From Phoma sp. XZ068 (Eukaryota; Ascomycota; Dothideomycetes; Pleosporales; Didymellaceae), in contig RBKR01000003.1 of NCBI GenBank assembly GCA_004835665.1, positions 124,001 through 188,000 on the forward strand: a stretch of 64,000 bases of DNA. The letters are read 5' to 3'. A model generated the notes under the pieces. It was given only the letters and a program-made list of their open reading frames with translations. It was not told the DNA's origin and did no database searches. Shown one piece after another: positions 45,325 through 58,061 of this stretch (the stretch's first letter is position 1; every line of letters begins with the position of its first letter). Both the position numbers and the translations under genes were made by a program.

Positions 45325-45708
45325 TCTTACTCAAACGCTGATCCAGTATCAGGGTTCTTACAGACAAGACATTTCAAACATCACAAAAGCAGATTTAGAT
45401 GCCCCTATCGTTGGTGTTGGTGGCATTCTCGTAAATCTAAGAAGAAGACTGCAGACAGCATCGAATCGAACGTTGAAAAATCAACACAAAACGACGGACT
45501 CGCACATATGCTCACATTGTGGCACGCTAGAGACCCCAGAATGGAGGAAAGGGCCTGACGGACCAGGGACATTGTGCAATGCGTGTGGATGTGAGGTCTC
45601 CCCGAAACAAAGTATGTCTCACGACTAATTGCAAAAGTACGGTGGTCAAGATGTCTGAGGGCGGCAAAACACGAGGCAGACGAGGCCAGGGCGAATAGCG
45701 CATTATAG
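45239..45708 (+). CDS. Small GATA-type zinc finger protein
   Basis: I infer two exons, 45239-45590 and 45638-45708, joined across a 47-nt intron (GTGAGG, branch CTAAT, GCAAAAG). Splicing restores the finger CSHCGTLETPEWRKGPDGPG followed by TLCNACGLRWSRCL, the canonical C-x2-C-x17-C-x2-C GATA finger with its basic tail. The product is about 140 aa. The N-terminal part is helical (FQNLYLIMDAMLLRSVIGAC). GATA fingers bind DNA and often regulate nitrogen, iron or light responses in fungi. The start overlaps the AnmK-like frame by 86 nt, so one of the two ends needs revision. Confidence 0.75.
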
Positions 45709-46466
45709 AAAACGCATGTGGCGTAAAGATCTGTCCGTCTCCAATGGCAAAACGTATCTCGGTCCCGCGTCAAATGGCGAAATTGTTTATGTTATTGATC
45801 GCAGGGACGGCACTGCATTTTAAAAAAAGTCCAGCCATGGCTCGCGTTACGGAATTGGTAAGTCAGAGCTTTGCTTCGTACACTCTGCGGCGAAGACTCC
45901 ACAATAATTGGGATGAATGAAGTCAATAAAGCAATCTAGACGCTTAGTCAGCCTATGTCTGACGTTTGTCCAGCACGGTCGAGGAGTATGCTTTCTGAGG
46001 ATAGAACATGCAAAAAATCTGGCAGATCTTGTAGTACGCGTTGTGTCCAACTGCTCCACTTCAAATGATTGTTGTGGGACTGTAGTGCGCGCTCGCTGGT
46101 GAAGGCTGAAGGAGATGACGAAGCGTGCCTGGAACTCGACATTGTGGCCCCAATCATGCTTTCGTATTCTTCTTCTCTCTTCATCGCTGTGAGGATCATT
46201 GTATACAGTAGCCCTGAAATTTAAAATACGTTGTTACTTTTGAGAAGTAGGGGCTGATTGTGCAGACTGAAAAGATCAATAGCGTAACGACATGCCAACA
46301 TAAAGAATCATGTATACTCCGCTTGTCGATGATCAAGACACTCCAGTCATCCCCCGACAGACCTTCTCGAAGTAGTAGCTCCGCAAAAGATACGACGACA
46401 TTACGCTCAGATACAGAGATTATTGCTAACGGAGTACTAGCTAGGCCATCATATCCCATGCAAGCA
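45709..46466. other. Intergenic, nothing recognised
   Basis: Short frames are present on both strands with no domain. It probably holds the 3' ends of the converging GATA and hydrolase genes. Confidence 0.4.
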
Positions 46467-48155
46467 TCAGTTCCGCATCAGCGGGTTCGACACACGCGCT
46501 GCCTGCTCAACTACCTCACTCTTCAAACGCGCCCTCCAAACCGCAGAGTGAAATATCTGTCCATGGTCAAGATCTGCGCACCACACCACGTTCAATCGAC
46601 CATCCATCCGGTCAAGTAGCTTGACCTTCTCAGCAGTAGTTTCCTCGTCTCGGCTAGCATTCCTACCTTTTTGTTGCTCTCCAACGTCTTGTAAATATGT
46701 ACGCACTTGTGCAGTGTTGACTATAAGATCTTTTCCACTGAGAAATACGGTGGTATTATGTTCCATGAGGTCTTCCCTCCACATTATGCTCTCGAACCAG
46801 AAGAACCGGCGAGAGAGTGTATAGGCTACACCCATGTCCTTCGAGCCGAAATACCATATTAGCCATTCATTGGCTAATTTTGGTCTGCGAAAGGTCTGGC
46901 TAGTCAGTGTTGACACTCTCGACGAAAGGAAAGATCGTGACCTTACGAAGTTATAAGCAACATCCGGTTGATGCAGCAGTATTGAAATAGGGTCGACTAG
47001 AACAACGGACACAATCTGACTGGCGATATCAGGGGTCTTCAAGAGATACGCGGCAATCACCGAACCATATCTTAGAATGATATCAGCGATATTGGCATGC
47101 ACTGGCCGGAAGGTACACTCACGAATGTGATACTAATACGAACTTCTCAACTCCATGGTGACACAGAATAGCTCGAAACTGTTGACACATCTCTTTCTTC
47201 CCGAGTATCGCCGGCGTAATTCGAGAAGATATAGGCAAGATCTCGATTGCAAGGATACCAATGTTTCCATCCTCAACCCCACGTCCTTGATTCAATTCGT
47301 TCAAAAATCGTACGTAAGGGTACAGTCCAATCCCAATTCCGTGGAAAAATACTATCGGGGACTCCTTGCGAGAGGTATGAGGGCGATACCAATACGTAAT
47401 ATCTTGAGCTGGTGAGCGATGAGAGGCTATGAAAGTCTGCGGCCGCGGGGGGAAAATTCTAACGCTATGCATAAGTGAAGAGCGGTGGAACTGAAAATGT
47501 CGGAAGAACATCATAGCATGTGTAACGATGTCTACCACGAAGATACACTGGCAAAAATCCTGTTAGCATCTCCGGCTTTCAGTAGGCGACAGAACTAGGT
47601 CCTTACCAAGTACCATATCAAACTCCTGTGGAGCGCGTTGACTTTATCCAACGTCAACCTTAAGCACTTCACGTTGGCTCGCCCTGGCCCGAAATACATT
47701 CCAGTTCGTCTCTCGAGCTTCTTCACGTACCCTTCTACCTCATCATCGTAGGTAGGATCATCCATGGCTGTGTTCAGAAAGGCCCAGCGGAACCATTCTT
47801 TTATGTTCTCTCTCTTAATGGCGGCAGGGGCCACATCCAGAAACCACATTGATACGTATCGTCTATGGTCCAGGATGGTATCTTGGCAGAGGTCGAAGAG
47901 CCTATGTCGTCCTTCTTTCGAGAGAGGTGGAGGATGTAAAGCAGGGCGCTGAAGGTAATAATTCTGGTAAAGATAGGTCGAGAAGTAGAACAATGTCTCC
48001 GCAAAAGCCCAATCTCTGAAACACTTTGAAGGATCCAAAGTAGAAGGTATACATATTGCCAAGATGCAATACGTGACGCAAATTGGTGCGATGAGATGTA
48101 AGGTAATTATACTGGTCTTTATGAAGACGTATTCGGCGGTTGAGGATCCAATCAT
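46467..48155 (-). CDS. Membrane-anchored alpha/beta hydrolase
   Basis: I infer four exons, 47607-48155, 47123-47547, 46947-47070 and 46467-46895, with phases in agreement, giving 508 aa. The N-terminus has a transmembrane segment (IITLHLIAPICVTYCILAIC). The hydrolase fold starts with VFFHGIGIGLYPYVRFL (oxyanion HG). The nucleophile elbow is KFVLVSHSYGS, restored by splicing (H-S-Y-G). The acid is probably Asp in VFLSGKDLIV and the base His in DLDHGQIF. All triad members are thus present. This looks like a fungal membrane-associated lipase/esterase-like protein with unknown substrate. The third intron (51 nt) is a multiple of three, with branch CTGAC. Confidence 0.78.
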
Positions 48156-49743
48156 GCTGAGAGAAGTAATTTACCGTCGTTGATGGTAAATTTACGATTC
48201 TGTTGCTGCAGTCTTGTGAGCAACTAAGTTGCAGTAAATTAGAACGGTGTAGTTTCCAGAAAAATATTTCGAGGGAAGCTTGAGATAAGAATGTAATATG
48301 ACGCTGCGAAACAAAGCCCCCCGATCTTTCGATTTGAGATAAGTGAAGAGCAATCACATGCCATTCCTCTTTCTTTTTGTTGGGACGCACTGCATGGGTC
48401 GGAACATTGGCTTGAGTGCTTATCATGTGAGGCCTGCCTACTGTTGCAGTCTGCCCCAACCCATCATCCAGTTCCTTTGATAGCGAGTTGATTACTGTTT
48501 TGGGCTGGTCCCAAGAGTTAATCGTTTTTCTTGTCGAGCATAATCTGGAGAGGGCCTTCTGCAAGGTAAGACCTATCGTCACACAAGCTCTTAAAAATGA
48601 CGCTAGTGTCACAGTGGTTGAATTGCCCCTCCTTGACGAGTCTGGTAACTACCTCACAAAACCTATTCTTATCCAGGCCTTATTTGATGTTGATAAAACA
48701 GGTGCACCAAGCCACTATTAAAATTACCTCACCTACCCAATCTAAACGGTAATCAAATAATATAAAGATAGCAACCCAGTAAGCAGCTCGCTATTCGTAC
48801 ATTCTGGTAGGTGATGCTTACACGCTAACTTGCTTGGATTAAGGACAGCGTGCGAGCGAGTCGCCCTTGTCATGTAGCCGCCTGGCGCTATTAAGATAAC
48901 CTAATTATAAGGTTTGTGCTGTAGGTACTATAGGAGAACCTAGTAGCTTTAGATATTAAATTTAAAACTATGATAATGCCTTCTGTGCCTGTGCTACAAA
49001 GTGCCTTCTGTTACGATCCTGAGGAACAACACCGAACGGATAGCAACACCAAATTATTCTCACGGCTAGTAACATTATTGGATTGCATTCTGTAGTGTTC
49101 ACGATCAATATTCCGTGCAATAAAATATCGCTAGGCTGTCAGTATTGCAAGCTACGATATAGAGCAAGATGTACACGGATCCTACAGCCCAAACAGTCCA
49201 TTTTCTATTATCTAGCACTGGCTTTACTTCTGTATAAGCGTATTCAAACACCATAGCAGTTTAGACGAAGTGTAATAGGATCTAGTTAAGTCCGAGGCTG
49301 CCTCAGGCAAAGATGACCGGTGCAGCGACGAGGATTCGGGAGTACGGAGCGAGCGGACTACCCTTCTCTTTGGCAATGAAATATTTCTCAAAATTGAAGT
49401 TTAAAGTAAGTATTCCGAACGTTGCTCATGCTCGCGATGGTGGTCATCCTGTTGTGACAGAAAATAGGGTGCATTTTCCTTTGCATATGGGGGTTTCTTT
49501 TCCTCTCCACAGGGAGGCACATTATATCAGGAAACTTGTGGATTGCCTTACCAATCGTACTTCCTCGCAATGCAGCTAGGTGCGGAACCACATTTACAAT
49601 AGGGTGAGAGTGATTACCCTGGTAGATCAACATAAGTCGTATTTATGAAGTAAAGCAACGCCTTAATGAGCGCAAACGTTACAAACGCGACTCATAGTCC
49701 GCCTTCTGGCTTGACGGCCCACTGAGCGTCCTATTGCCTTTTT
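48156..49743. other. Stretch without a firm gene
   Basis: A plus-strand frame at 48,488-48,721 ends in VTVVELPLLDESGNYLTKPI, which looks coding and could be the last exon of a lost gene. No upstream partner was found. A frame at 49,313-49,579 has no domain. The rest is AT-rich. Confidence 0.3.
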
Positions 49744-50426
49744 TTAAGCCCTTTTCTTGTTCAACTGGAGTCCCTCTTCTGCCTTAACGGTGCATTGGCG
49801 CAACAAGCCAAGGATTTGCGCTTTTTGGCGTCCAAGTTCAGCAACTCGCGCGGTCATCTTATCAAGCTGCTCCCCATACACGTCTCCGTCGTCGAATACC
49901 GATGCAATCTGATGTAGCTCGAGATTCATGCGTGTTATCGTTTCGATGAGTGTGTGAGACCTGTCGTGATTTGATGTTTAGAACGGGGACATTGATATTA
50001 CCCTGCGAATATACGTACATAGTATCATTATTGGCATTTGCAGTTATTTCAAACGGAGCTCGTGAAGCATCGCAGAGATTTAGCGCTGCTTTCATATGGC
50101 TGATGGGACTTGTTGGGTCGTTAGGCTATAAACGGCGACGATAGCGTATTGATGACGATGCCGCTCAAATGACGCTGCTGTGTTCCATCTGACATGACTC
50201 ATGACAGCAGACTTTGGTCCCCAAGTAACAGCAACGGGCTAGACAAGCGCAGCATCTCACCTTCATGCGCAATCGTTATCGTTGCAGGCTCTGAATCTGC
50301 TTCGTTAAATGAATAGGTAATTATTTGCAGAGGCCGGAGAACCCCTCTTGGTGTTGTCTCTCCGCGATGTGCAGCCCGCGAAGCGTACCTAGCAGACTCG
50401 AAGCGGGCGGGAGATCGCCGATTCAT
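49744..50426 (-). CDS. Tentative small multi-exon gene with coiled-coil end
   Basis: The 3' part is a convincing coiled coil (LIETITRMNLELHQIASVFD, then QLDKMTARVAELGRQKAQI), ending at 49744. Upstream, a frame beginning MNRRSPARFESARYASRA at 50426 looks like a first exon with a donor near AHEG|GTGAGA. The middle exons could not be joined with confidence. Unknown function. Confidence 0.3.
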
Positions 50427-53400
50427 GTTTCAACATATTACGCAAGTCGACAGCGAATACTACGCGATTAGGAAAGAGTTCAGACAACCATCAAAACCGG
50501 TACGGAAGTGAAGCCAACCAATTAGAGTTTTCATTTTTGGGGCGCTGGCCAAGTTGGCGGTGTTGATTGTGCACGCCATTGGCCAATTTGGTGGGCTTGA
50601 AATCAGATATCACATCTTCGGATCTACCGGGCGGCTATTTAGGGCTGCCGCTAGTCGAGCAAGCCATTCATTCTTTGAAGGCGGCAAACGCCTAGGTCTG
50701 GAGTGACTCCGAGTGAGGTCGCGTAGGACCAAGGTACAACTTTACCCTGCAAAGAGCCAGAGCAACCAGAACCTATATCTCATTTCTCTAGACTGCTCCA
50801 AAGCCGACGTGGGGAGCTCCGGATACTTACAATGCTCCGTTCAACCCCGCGGGCTAAAGAGACACTTCTTAGAATCACGATAGCCGCTTGCACTTTAACG
50901 CCTTATCAACGAGAGGTCCGTATGCTGGACGCCAACGCAGTGAGGAAGACAAAACGCACACACTCCGCGATCGGGAAGCGAGATGTATGTGGAGGCGGGA
51001 TCTAGTCAGCGCCACCCGGGTGCAACGCGACAAGCTATGGAGGCCGCTAGCTGTACCCGTAAAGCATAATTGGCCATCATAGAGGTAAAACATCAAGTTG
51101 GTGCTGCGGAGGGGTTTGTGTGCTGAGTAGGTGATGCCTACCACAGGGCTTGATAGGTTGTCCGTCTGGATGTTGAGAGAACATGCGCAAAAACAAGGCA
51201 AGCGGCAGAGTCGTTGAGGACATTGTGATACCACGGCTTAGCCTAGCTCAGTCTCAGAGAAAGACAGGGAGTAACACGAGTGGTCAAGACCAAAGCAATG
51301 CTTCCAACCCCAGGTCAGCCATGCCAACTAATCTATTGGAAACGGCTATACAAAGCCGTCTACTCCAGGAAGACTTCAAGCTACCAATATGCCGGTTAGG
51401 GACACGGCTGTGGGTGTGCCTTCTGCGTGTCGATGGACTTTGCTTGATTACTTGCCAAGCAGTGGTCGCAGTGCGCACTCCCCTGCTGACATGGTGTGAC
51501 CTCGCATCATAGGCGAGCGCTGATTCCAACAATTCTCTAATAAAGACATCATGCCATAGCCTGACCTGGCATGTCATTCTGCAGTGCCGCAAGATAGCAT
51601 CTGATTAATAGAGTCCCTTTTGGAAGGACGTCCTGATTAATTAATATTCTTGTGTGGTTTCCTTCCAGATCCTCAGCTTTACCATGACGCAAACACATCC
51701 CAGCAACTTGCAACTTGGAAAGTACAGATGCAAGTCTTTCGGACAACCTTACCTTGAATTCCAAGCGTGTATTTCCGTACCTTGGAGCCCCCCGAAATGG
51801 AGCAATTTCTCTTTCCAATCCCCACCTTCGACATCACCTCAAAAGATGTATCCAGCAATACAGCCATCTTAAAAGATGTCCCACGTGGTCAGGACGATAG
51901 ACGAAATACGAGCCTCATATCGTGTGGCTTCCTCTCATACAAAAGAAGAGGATATGGAGTCGACAAAGCGCCTTGGCCGGTGCCTCATACCGCAGAAGAA
52001 CAGAAGTACATGTGGTACCACGCATCTCTAGGTATGGGCGAAAAGCAAGTTGCGGACAAATGGGGCTTTAAAAGCACAAGCGTTTCGCGATCGCAGTCGC
52101 CCCACGACGCTGCGGAGGGTCGGAGCGGCATCAACAACGGGGATACAGGGAAAGCAGGAAGCCCTCAAGCCGTTTAGGTCTAAGAGATTTGAGGACGGAT
52201 TGAGGAGACGTATGTCTCGGTGGAGCCATCTGTGCGTGAGAATCGCCATGGCAGATTAAATACGTTGTAGTCGTACAGACTGAGCGCAAATCAAAATGCT
52301 CTATTTCTTTACAGAACGTATGCGCTTCTTTCGGTACTGAGCACTTGTAAACAGCTTTCTCGACACTTTCTGTGAAGAATTAGAGCATTTTGCTTCTGCA
52401 GCCACGTAACGTCGTCATGATACGAGTCACCGCCGCCACTGACCAATGTTGGAGAAGCGTGTCCCCCAAGAGGATCAACACCAAGGCTAACCAATTGTCG
52501 CAGGCCAAGTGCTGTCGTGAACCTAAAACTGCATTACTAACGTGCTGTGAAAGGCCCTAGATATAAGCTGAGCTATGATGCTAGAATAATACAACAACAT
52601 AACATACACACTCTTTTCAATATCCCATACCTACAACACCCGCACCCAACCGTGCGACACCAACCAAGAGCGTAACGATCATGATCAGTAATTACCACTG
52701 CTATAGAAGCGGAATTTCGCGCAGGACCGCAAGGCAGCCACATGAGGGTTTCCGGTTAAACCATATTCCCACCGGCGCTGCTAGGTCCTTGGTCGTCCTC
52801 CCTCATTGCGCAAATCAGCACGTCTTTGTCAACCAATCTAGAGTCATTGAACTTACAACGCCGCGCAGAACCCTCCGTTTGCAAAGCAGCCATCAAATGC
52901 ATTCGCAGTACATGTTCAATAGACAACCAGAAACATCTAGGTTGTGGCGCCCTTTTTAAACTTTCGTTGCAATCTCATGCATACCACCGCTCTCGCAGAT
53001 TAGCATAGATTCTGCCAGTCAGACGCTCGCGCAAGCCCTCTCCACTAGCGAATCTACATCATATCGTGCCCTTGAAGTAGAAACGAATGTCCCTCAGAGC
53101 TCCACCATCAGGAATTCCAATAAGAACGGCCACCAACCTGGCTAGCGTAGATCGAATCCTTATGCTTGTGGCTGTCAGGCCTGAAGTTATCTCCTGCGCA
53201 GATGATTTAAGATGTAAGCTTACTTTTGCCACATCAAAGGAACACTAGCATTTACTGCCGCGGCATGCTCTTAAATAGGAATTTCGAAACGAGTTTTAGC
53301 ACCGCGTTCTACGTGCCACTTCTTACATTCTAAAAAGAGTAACTTCAATAGTTAGATGCACTTATCGTGACATATTAATCGTTGGAAATTGTGGGTCAGG

Positions 53401-53881
53401 TCTAACAAACTAGGACAGAAGATTGCGGACTAACTCATATGGAGGGGGGTGTTCTGTAGGCGGGGCTTGCCTCCTAGGCTTTGCGGAGAATTTAACAAAG
53501 ATACAATTCAAGGCCATACAACACATTGCAATGATCTTATAGAGGATTGGAAAGATTGTTTATATGACCAATGCAGAAATTGCGATTAGCGACACCCATA
53601 AGCTTCTGTGGCAGCTTCGACCGATAACAGAAACTGTCTGCAGTCTCCGAAGCTTAACAAGCCCGTTTTCAGTAAGAGTGGTCATGAGCAGCCGTCTGTT
53701 TTATGTTTGCGGTTTTCTACCTCCCTAACCAACACAATCGGCCCGGCTGTCACAACTTCTTGGCATCCGCGACAACGGAATGCCATAGCGCAGATACAGC
53801 TACTTTGCTTTCTTGAACAGCTACTACCTTGGAAGAACACTGTATCTCTTTAACAGGTCAAATAAGCAGCGAATATCTGAG
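50427..53881. other. Long stretch without a firm gene
   Basis: Only weak candidates are present. A plus-strand frame at about 51,767-52,177 encodes EEQKYMWYHASLGMGEKQVA and has some coding look, but no domain. The frames at 51,183-51,512 and 52,681-52,959 are unsupported. No transposase, RNA gene or repeat array was recognised. Confidence 0.3.
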
Positions 53882-54769
53882 ATGGCCAAGAGCTCCTTCG
53901 TTTACCGATCTATGCGCATAATGTGCGGAACGCCCGATTTTGGAGGCCAGCTTTTTGAAATGCTCACTCCTGTGGATCTGAGCGCGCTACTATATACGTT
54001 CGACATCTCCATTACCACGAAACAGTCGAGGAAATACATGCAGTTCTGGAGGCAGATCTTTACAGACAAAGGCTGGATTTCATGGATAATCTCACATGGT
54101 ATCGAGGTGTCCCTTGTGGGAAATGGCATGATAACGATGATGGATTGGGTGAGGAACCCAAGGTTGATGGACGCTGGGAGAAGAAAACTGTTTATAGACC
54201 TGAACCTGGTCAGCTGCGTTGCGTCACGGCGGTAGGCGCTTTTGTCGGAGGATAACTTTGAACACGTTATTAGGGAGACGAACAAGCACTCCAGGGAATT
54301 CATGAGAAACGATAACTTCACCCAAGCGTTGCGATCAGGGATCGATACAAGGTACTCCGGGCTCGTTATGCGTAAAGACCTTTCTGAAGACCGTTCTATG
54401 CCCTTTGTCTGGCTCGAACTTACAATTACAAGCGCGGTTAAGCATAAACAGTTTAGCGAAGAGTCATATCACAAGCAAGTAAAGGTTGACCCCGACACAT
54501 CGATTGCGCTGTGGTACGGAGAGAAGAGTATGCAGAAGTGGTGCTGTTCGGACGGGTCGCAGCCCGGAAGCTCGGAATTGGACACAGGTGTGGTGCTGAA
54601 GATGGACAACGCCAGCATGAATATGCCAATGAACATAAACTTGTCTAGGCTTTTGTGTATTACAAAGATTGTGAGCAGAAGCTCGTTCACTGGCGCGTAT
54701 CTCTTTCAGCAGCAACGCATGTTTGACTGTACAGAAATGCTCAGAGAAAGGGGCCATCTAGTTCTCTAA
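53882..54769 (+). pseudogene. Unknown family member with one in-frame stop
   Basis: From MAKSSFVYRSM the frame encodes PDFGGQLFEMLTPVDLSALL, then RQIFTDKGWISWIISHGIEV and onward, up to TAG at 54233-54235. It then continues in the same frame with ALLSEDNFEHVIRETNKHSR to 54769. No intron can remove the stop, because the possible donors leave under 30 nt. The first half resembles an F-box-like opening found in fungal paralog families, but I do not name it. A single nonsense change explains the break. Confidence 0.55.
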
Positions 54770-55398
54770 AAACCATGATAGATTGCATACGCGCTAGTTG
54801 CAACAATTACATAAAACGTCCAGTTAATGCGTGCTAAAGCTCACTCTTGCCTCGACGTGATCTAACTCATCTCGCAGGTGCGAGAACGTCCACCTGTTTC
54901 TGAAGAATGCATATGCAAGACGTCTCATTTCGCTCGATCGATGGCTCGTCCAGGTTTTGAAGCAATTCAAGAAGACGAGATTGCAGAAACTCGCGCCGAG
55001 GGGCGTGGTGCCGGAATGAGCGGTGGTTCGGTCGGCTGCGGAACAAGCGGATGGTAGAGTGCATGCGCGAGGGCATTGATGCGCCTGGACTTGCCACCTC
55101 GTCGCTACATTAGCGTTTCGGCGCCCAACCCGTTGCGAGCGCATTATTTGGGATTCTGCAAAGCTGGGTTTCGCAACATGGACAACATGGACAGGTGCGG
55201 GGGATTGCAGCATTACGACTCGGTAATGGTTTGGCTGGAGGATGTTTATCAGTCATATTACTTCTTATATATCTATTTAGAGAATCCATTCTGCGCAAGC
55301 TCCGACCGGTTCCTGGATTATGAATACAGTTTGACATGGTGTACGTATGCTGTAAGCGCTCATCCGCGCAATCGCCGTGCTAATGCGTCACGCTAGGT
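54770..55398. other. Intergenic, 3' side of the recombinase
   Basis: No convincing coding sequence. It separates the pseudogene's end from the end of the DUF3435 gene and should be ordinary element interior if the captain model is right. Confidence 0.4.
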
Positions 55399-58061
55399 TC
55401 AATCCTGGTAATCACCGTCCGCAGGCGTTTTGCGCTTTCCTGTGACCCTGCGAGGACCGAATGGAGGGATGCCATGAACTGAAGTTGCATGATTCCAGAA
55501 GTCGGAGTCCGAGGACAACTCATCTTCGCAGAGTGGATGGGGGCATCTTTTAAGAGCATTCTCTTGAGCCAAATGTTCCTTAATGTGTCTGTGCAATGTA
55601 AAAACGTCGCTGAATTGTGCGAAGCGCACTGCCAGTGGTGCATCAGCGCCAAGGCAGAACAAGCAGTGTGCAGCAACCACTACAACTCCACACTCCTTGA
55701 TCAAACCACAGTAGTCGTTCAGCTCTTCAAGGTGTCTTCTTTGTAGGTGCGCGTTCCATATCTGGTTCGAACGACACCACACATCATGCTCGTAGCAATA
55801 ATGCATGCTCGTAAGCATTGTCCAATCGTTCGGGACACGATGATTCTCTGAGACGTGATATGCAAGGTCCTCATGACTTTCGAATCTTTCGCAACAGCCG
55901 GCCCACAGGCATTGATGTGACCTTGATTGCTTGAGATGGTCGGTTACATGGTGAGAGTACGACCCACATGTTTTCCCGTTGAAGCGGTAATAGCAATCGT
56001 TCCAAAGACACGTATGAATTCGCAAGAATTGTTCCGTCATATGATCCCGTTCGCGGTTGACGCGCCGTTGCCGTGCGCACTGTAGCAAATGGCCGTGGAC
56101 ACGATCTGGACGAAGCCTAGAAACATAAGCAAAAAGCTTGAATAGAGCAAAGATATGCACACTTGGTCAAATCCTTACGGCAATCAACACAGCAGTTCTG
56201 CTTTGTTGGCTCTGCAGTTTTGTATGCATAGCGTTTCCTCTGAGACCTGGCCAGGCTAATAAGCGGCTCTAGGACTTCCGTGAGCGAAAGTGCAGCCATG
56301 ATATTGTCAGTATCATCGTCTTTGCGGAACATGAGGTCTACTACAAGTTGGCGTTCAGGCTCAAACTTGAGTAGCGCTAGAAGGTAACGTGACGGCTCGC
56401 GGGAGAGGACTGTAGTTGGTGCTGTTGCCCGAACTCCCTTGCCTTTTCCATCGAGGTATTCTCGACGGTTCTTCTGATACGCTTTTTCCCGTGATTGTCG
56501 CCTAAGTTCGTATCCCTGCGTTGCGGACAGTAGCATGGTTGATACCACCTTAGAACTTCCTTCTCCCCTTTCTTGTAAGGTCTGCGTTGCTCTTTCGCAC
56601 GGTGGTTCTGTGAGTGTTGATCCTGGCGGTCTGGGCGCAAGCAGATTTCGATTTGCCATCATGGAGCTGGACTCCTTGTACAGGTCAAGGCACTGCTCGC
56701 GTTCATGAATGATCGATTGGCTGTCAATACCGATGAACCCCGAGACATAGTACTGTGCTGTGTCTTCATATTTATGCCCCATCAGTGTCCTTCGCTGTGT
56801 AGCTGTAGCTTCACCTAAACACATATTAGCTTTGCTCCACAAGCTTGTGTACTTAACGTACCTTCCACAGCATGCGCAAAGGCGCGTCTGAAGCAATATG
56901 CGCTGAGGTTCTCTTGATAGCCAGCCCGTTGACCAGCGCCTTTTAATGCGGAGTTAAAACAATCGTACGTCCAAATTCTGGTCTCGGACATGGATTTATC
57001 CGCGCGCATGCCTCTCATGACAGGACGCTCTAGTGCCTCAGATTTATACTTGGCCCTGTAAAGCATATTTCCTGGGATGGGTTTCACGGCTTGTAGGTCT
57101 TCGGAAGATGTCATATCCTGGAATACACTATCTGCAAACGCGAGCGACAGGAACCATGTTACGGGACACATGTACCTCATGCGCGGCTCCTCATACAGCG
57201 TCATAACAGGTCTGTTCAGCGTTAGTCGTGTGCGTGGGGATTGATAATGCCACCAAGGAGGGTCATACGCATGTTTCTTGTATTCTCGATGGCCCTTTCG
57301 GTTTCTGAGCTTGACGTGAAGTCGCCATCCGGGATGGCTGCTGCTCCACGAGCGAACAAGCTCAATATCCTTGTAAAGCAGACCTTCGTTAGTCTGATAC
57401 CATGCATCTGACTCAACAACTTCTCCTGGACGGACGCCAACAAGAAGCATGAGCTGTATTGCAAAAGCCATCTGGCTACGTATACGAGGATGCAGATGCT
57501 TGTACTCGTCGCTTGCAAACAGGAACCTAATAATGTCTTTTGCAACAGCAACAGGTGCAAGTGGCTTAGCCCGAGCGCATGTTGACAGAAGGCCCCGAGG
57601 AATGAGATCTTTTGTGACAAAACTGATAATATCCTGGTTTTGTACTGTAGTATATTGGTAGCGCGTGTGGATCTTGATAGCACGCTTTAGGCTGTTGAAG
57701 CGGTTCAGGAGGGTTGTGTCAGTAATACATTCTTCTAAAAGACCTGTACGTGTCTGAGCAAACCACTCGAGGAAGAGCTTAATCTGGAAAGATGTAGGTG
57801 CCTCTGCAAAGCGTTGCTCGGCTAATGGCTTCTCCAGAATATTATCAGAGAAGCTAAGGGGCTAGTTAGCATCTTGGTCACCGATGATATGCGCTTTGAG
57901 ACTTACTAAGACCATTGTTCCATTGTGAACTTGTAGGAATCATGACTGGATTTAATCAAGGCTCTCTTGATATCCTCCGAGCTGAGCGGTTGTGGCGCGA
58001 CCTCTTGCCGGGCGCGTTTTTTTAAACCTTCGAGATTGACAAGTTTAGCTGCCTTGCGCAT
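55399..58061 (-). CDS. DUF3435 tyrosine recombinase, candidate Starship captain
   Basis: I infer four exons, 57907-58061, 56862-57853, 56179-56814 and 55399-56105. All phases agree, giving 829 aa. The start is ATG 58061 (MRKAAKLVNLEGLKK). The N-terminal SAM-like DNA-binding part is helical. The catalytic domain holds the first Arg at about 193 in LMLLVGVRPGEVVE, a YxxR motif at 371-374 in AYCFRRAFAHAVEG, His at 396 in RRTLMGHKYED, and the nucleophile Tyr at 404 or 405 in TAQYYVSGFIG. The C-terminus has Cys/His clusters: CLWAGCCERFESHEDLAYH, then CLFCLGADAPL … HRHIKEH. This order is the fungal DUF3435 layout. Captains cut and rejoin DNA to move whole Starships. No break is seen. Intron 3 (73 nt) has a less certain acceptor. 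Confidence 0.9.

Noticed and set aside
47902..48612. 236-codon minus-strand frame upstream of the hydrolase
   Set aside because: It overlaps exon 1 of the hydrolase in another frame and has no domain.
57222..57683. 153-codon minus-strand frame overlapping the captain
   Set aside because: It is a shifted-frame shadow. The captain's true frame runs through the same bases with recombinase motifs.
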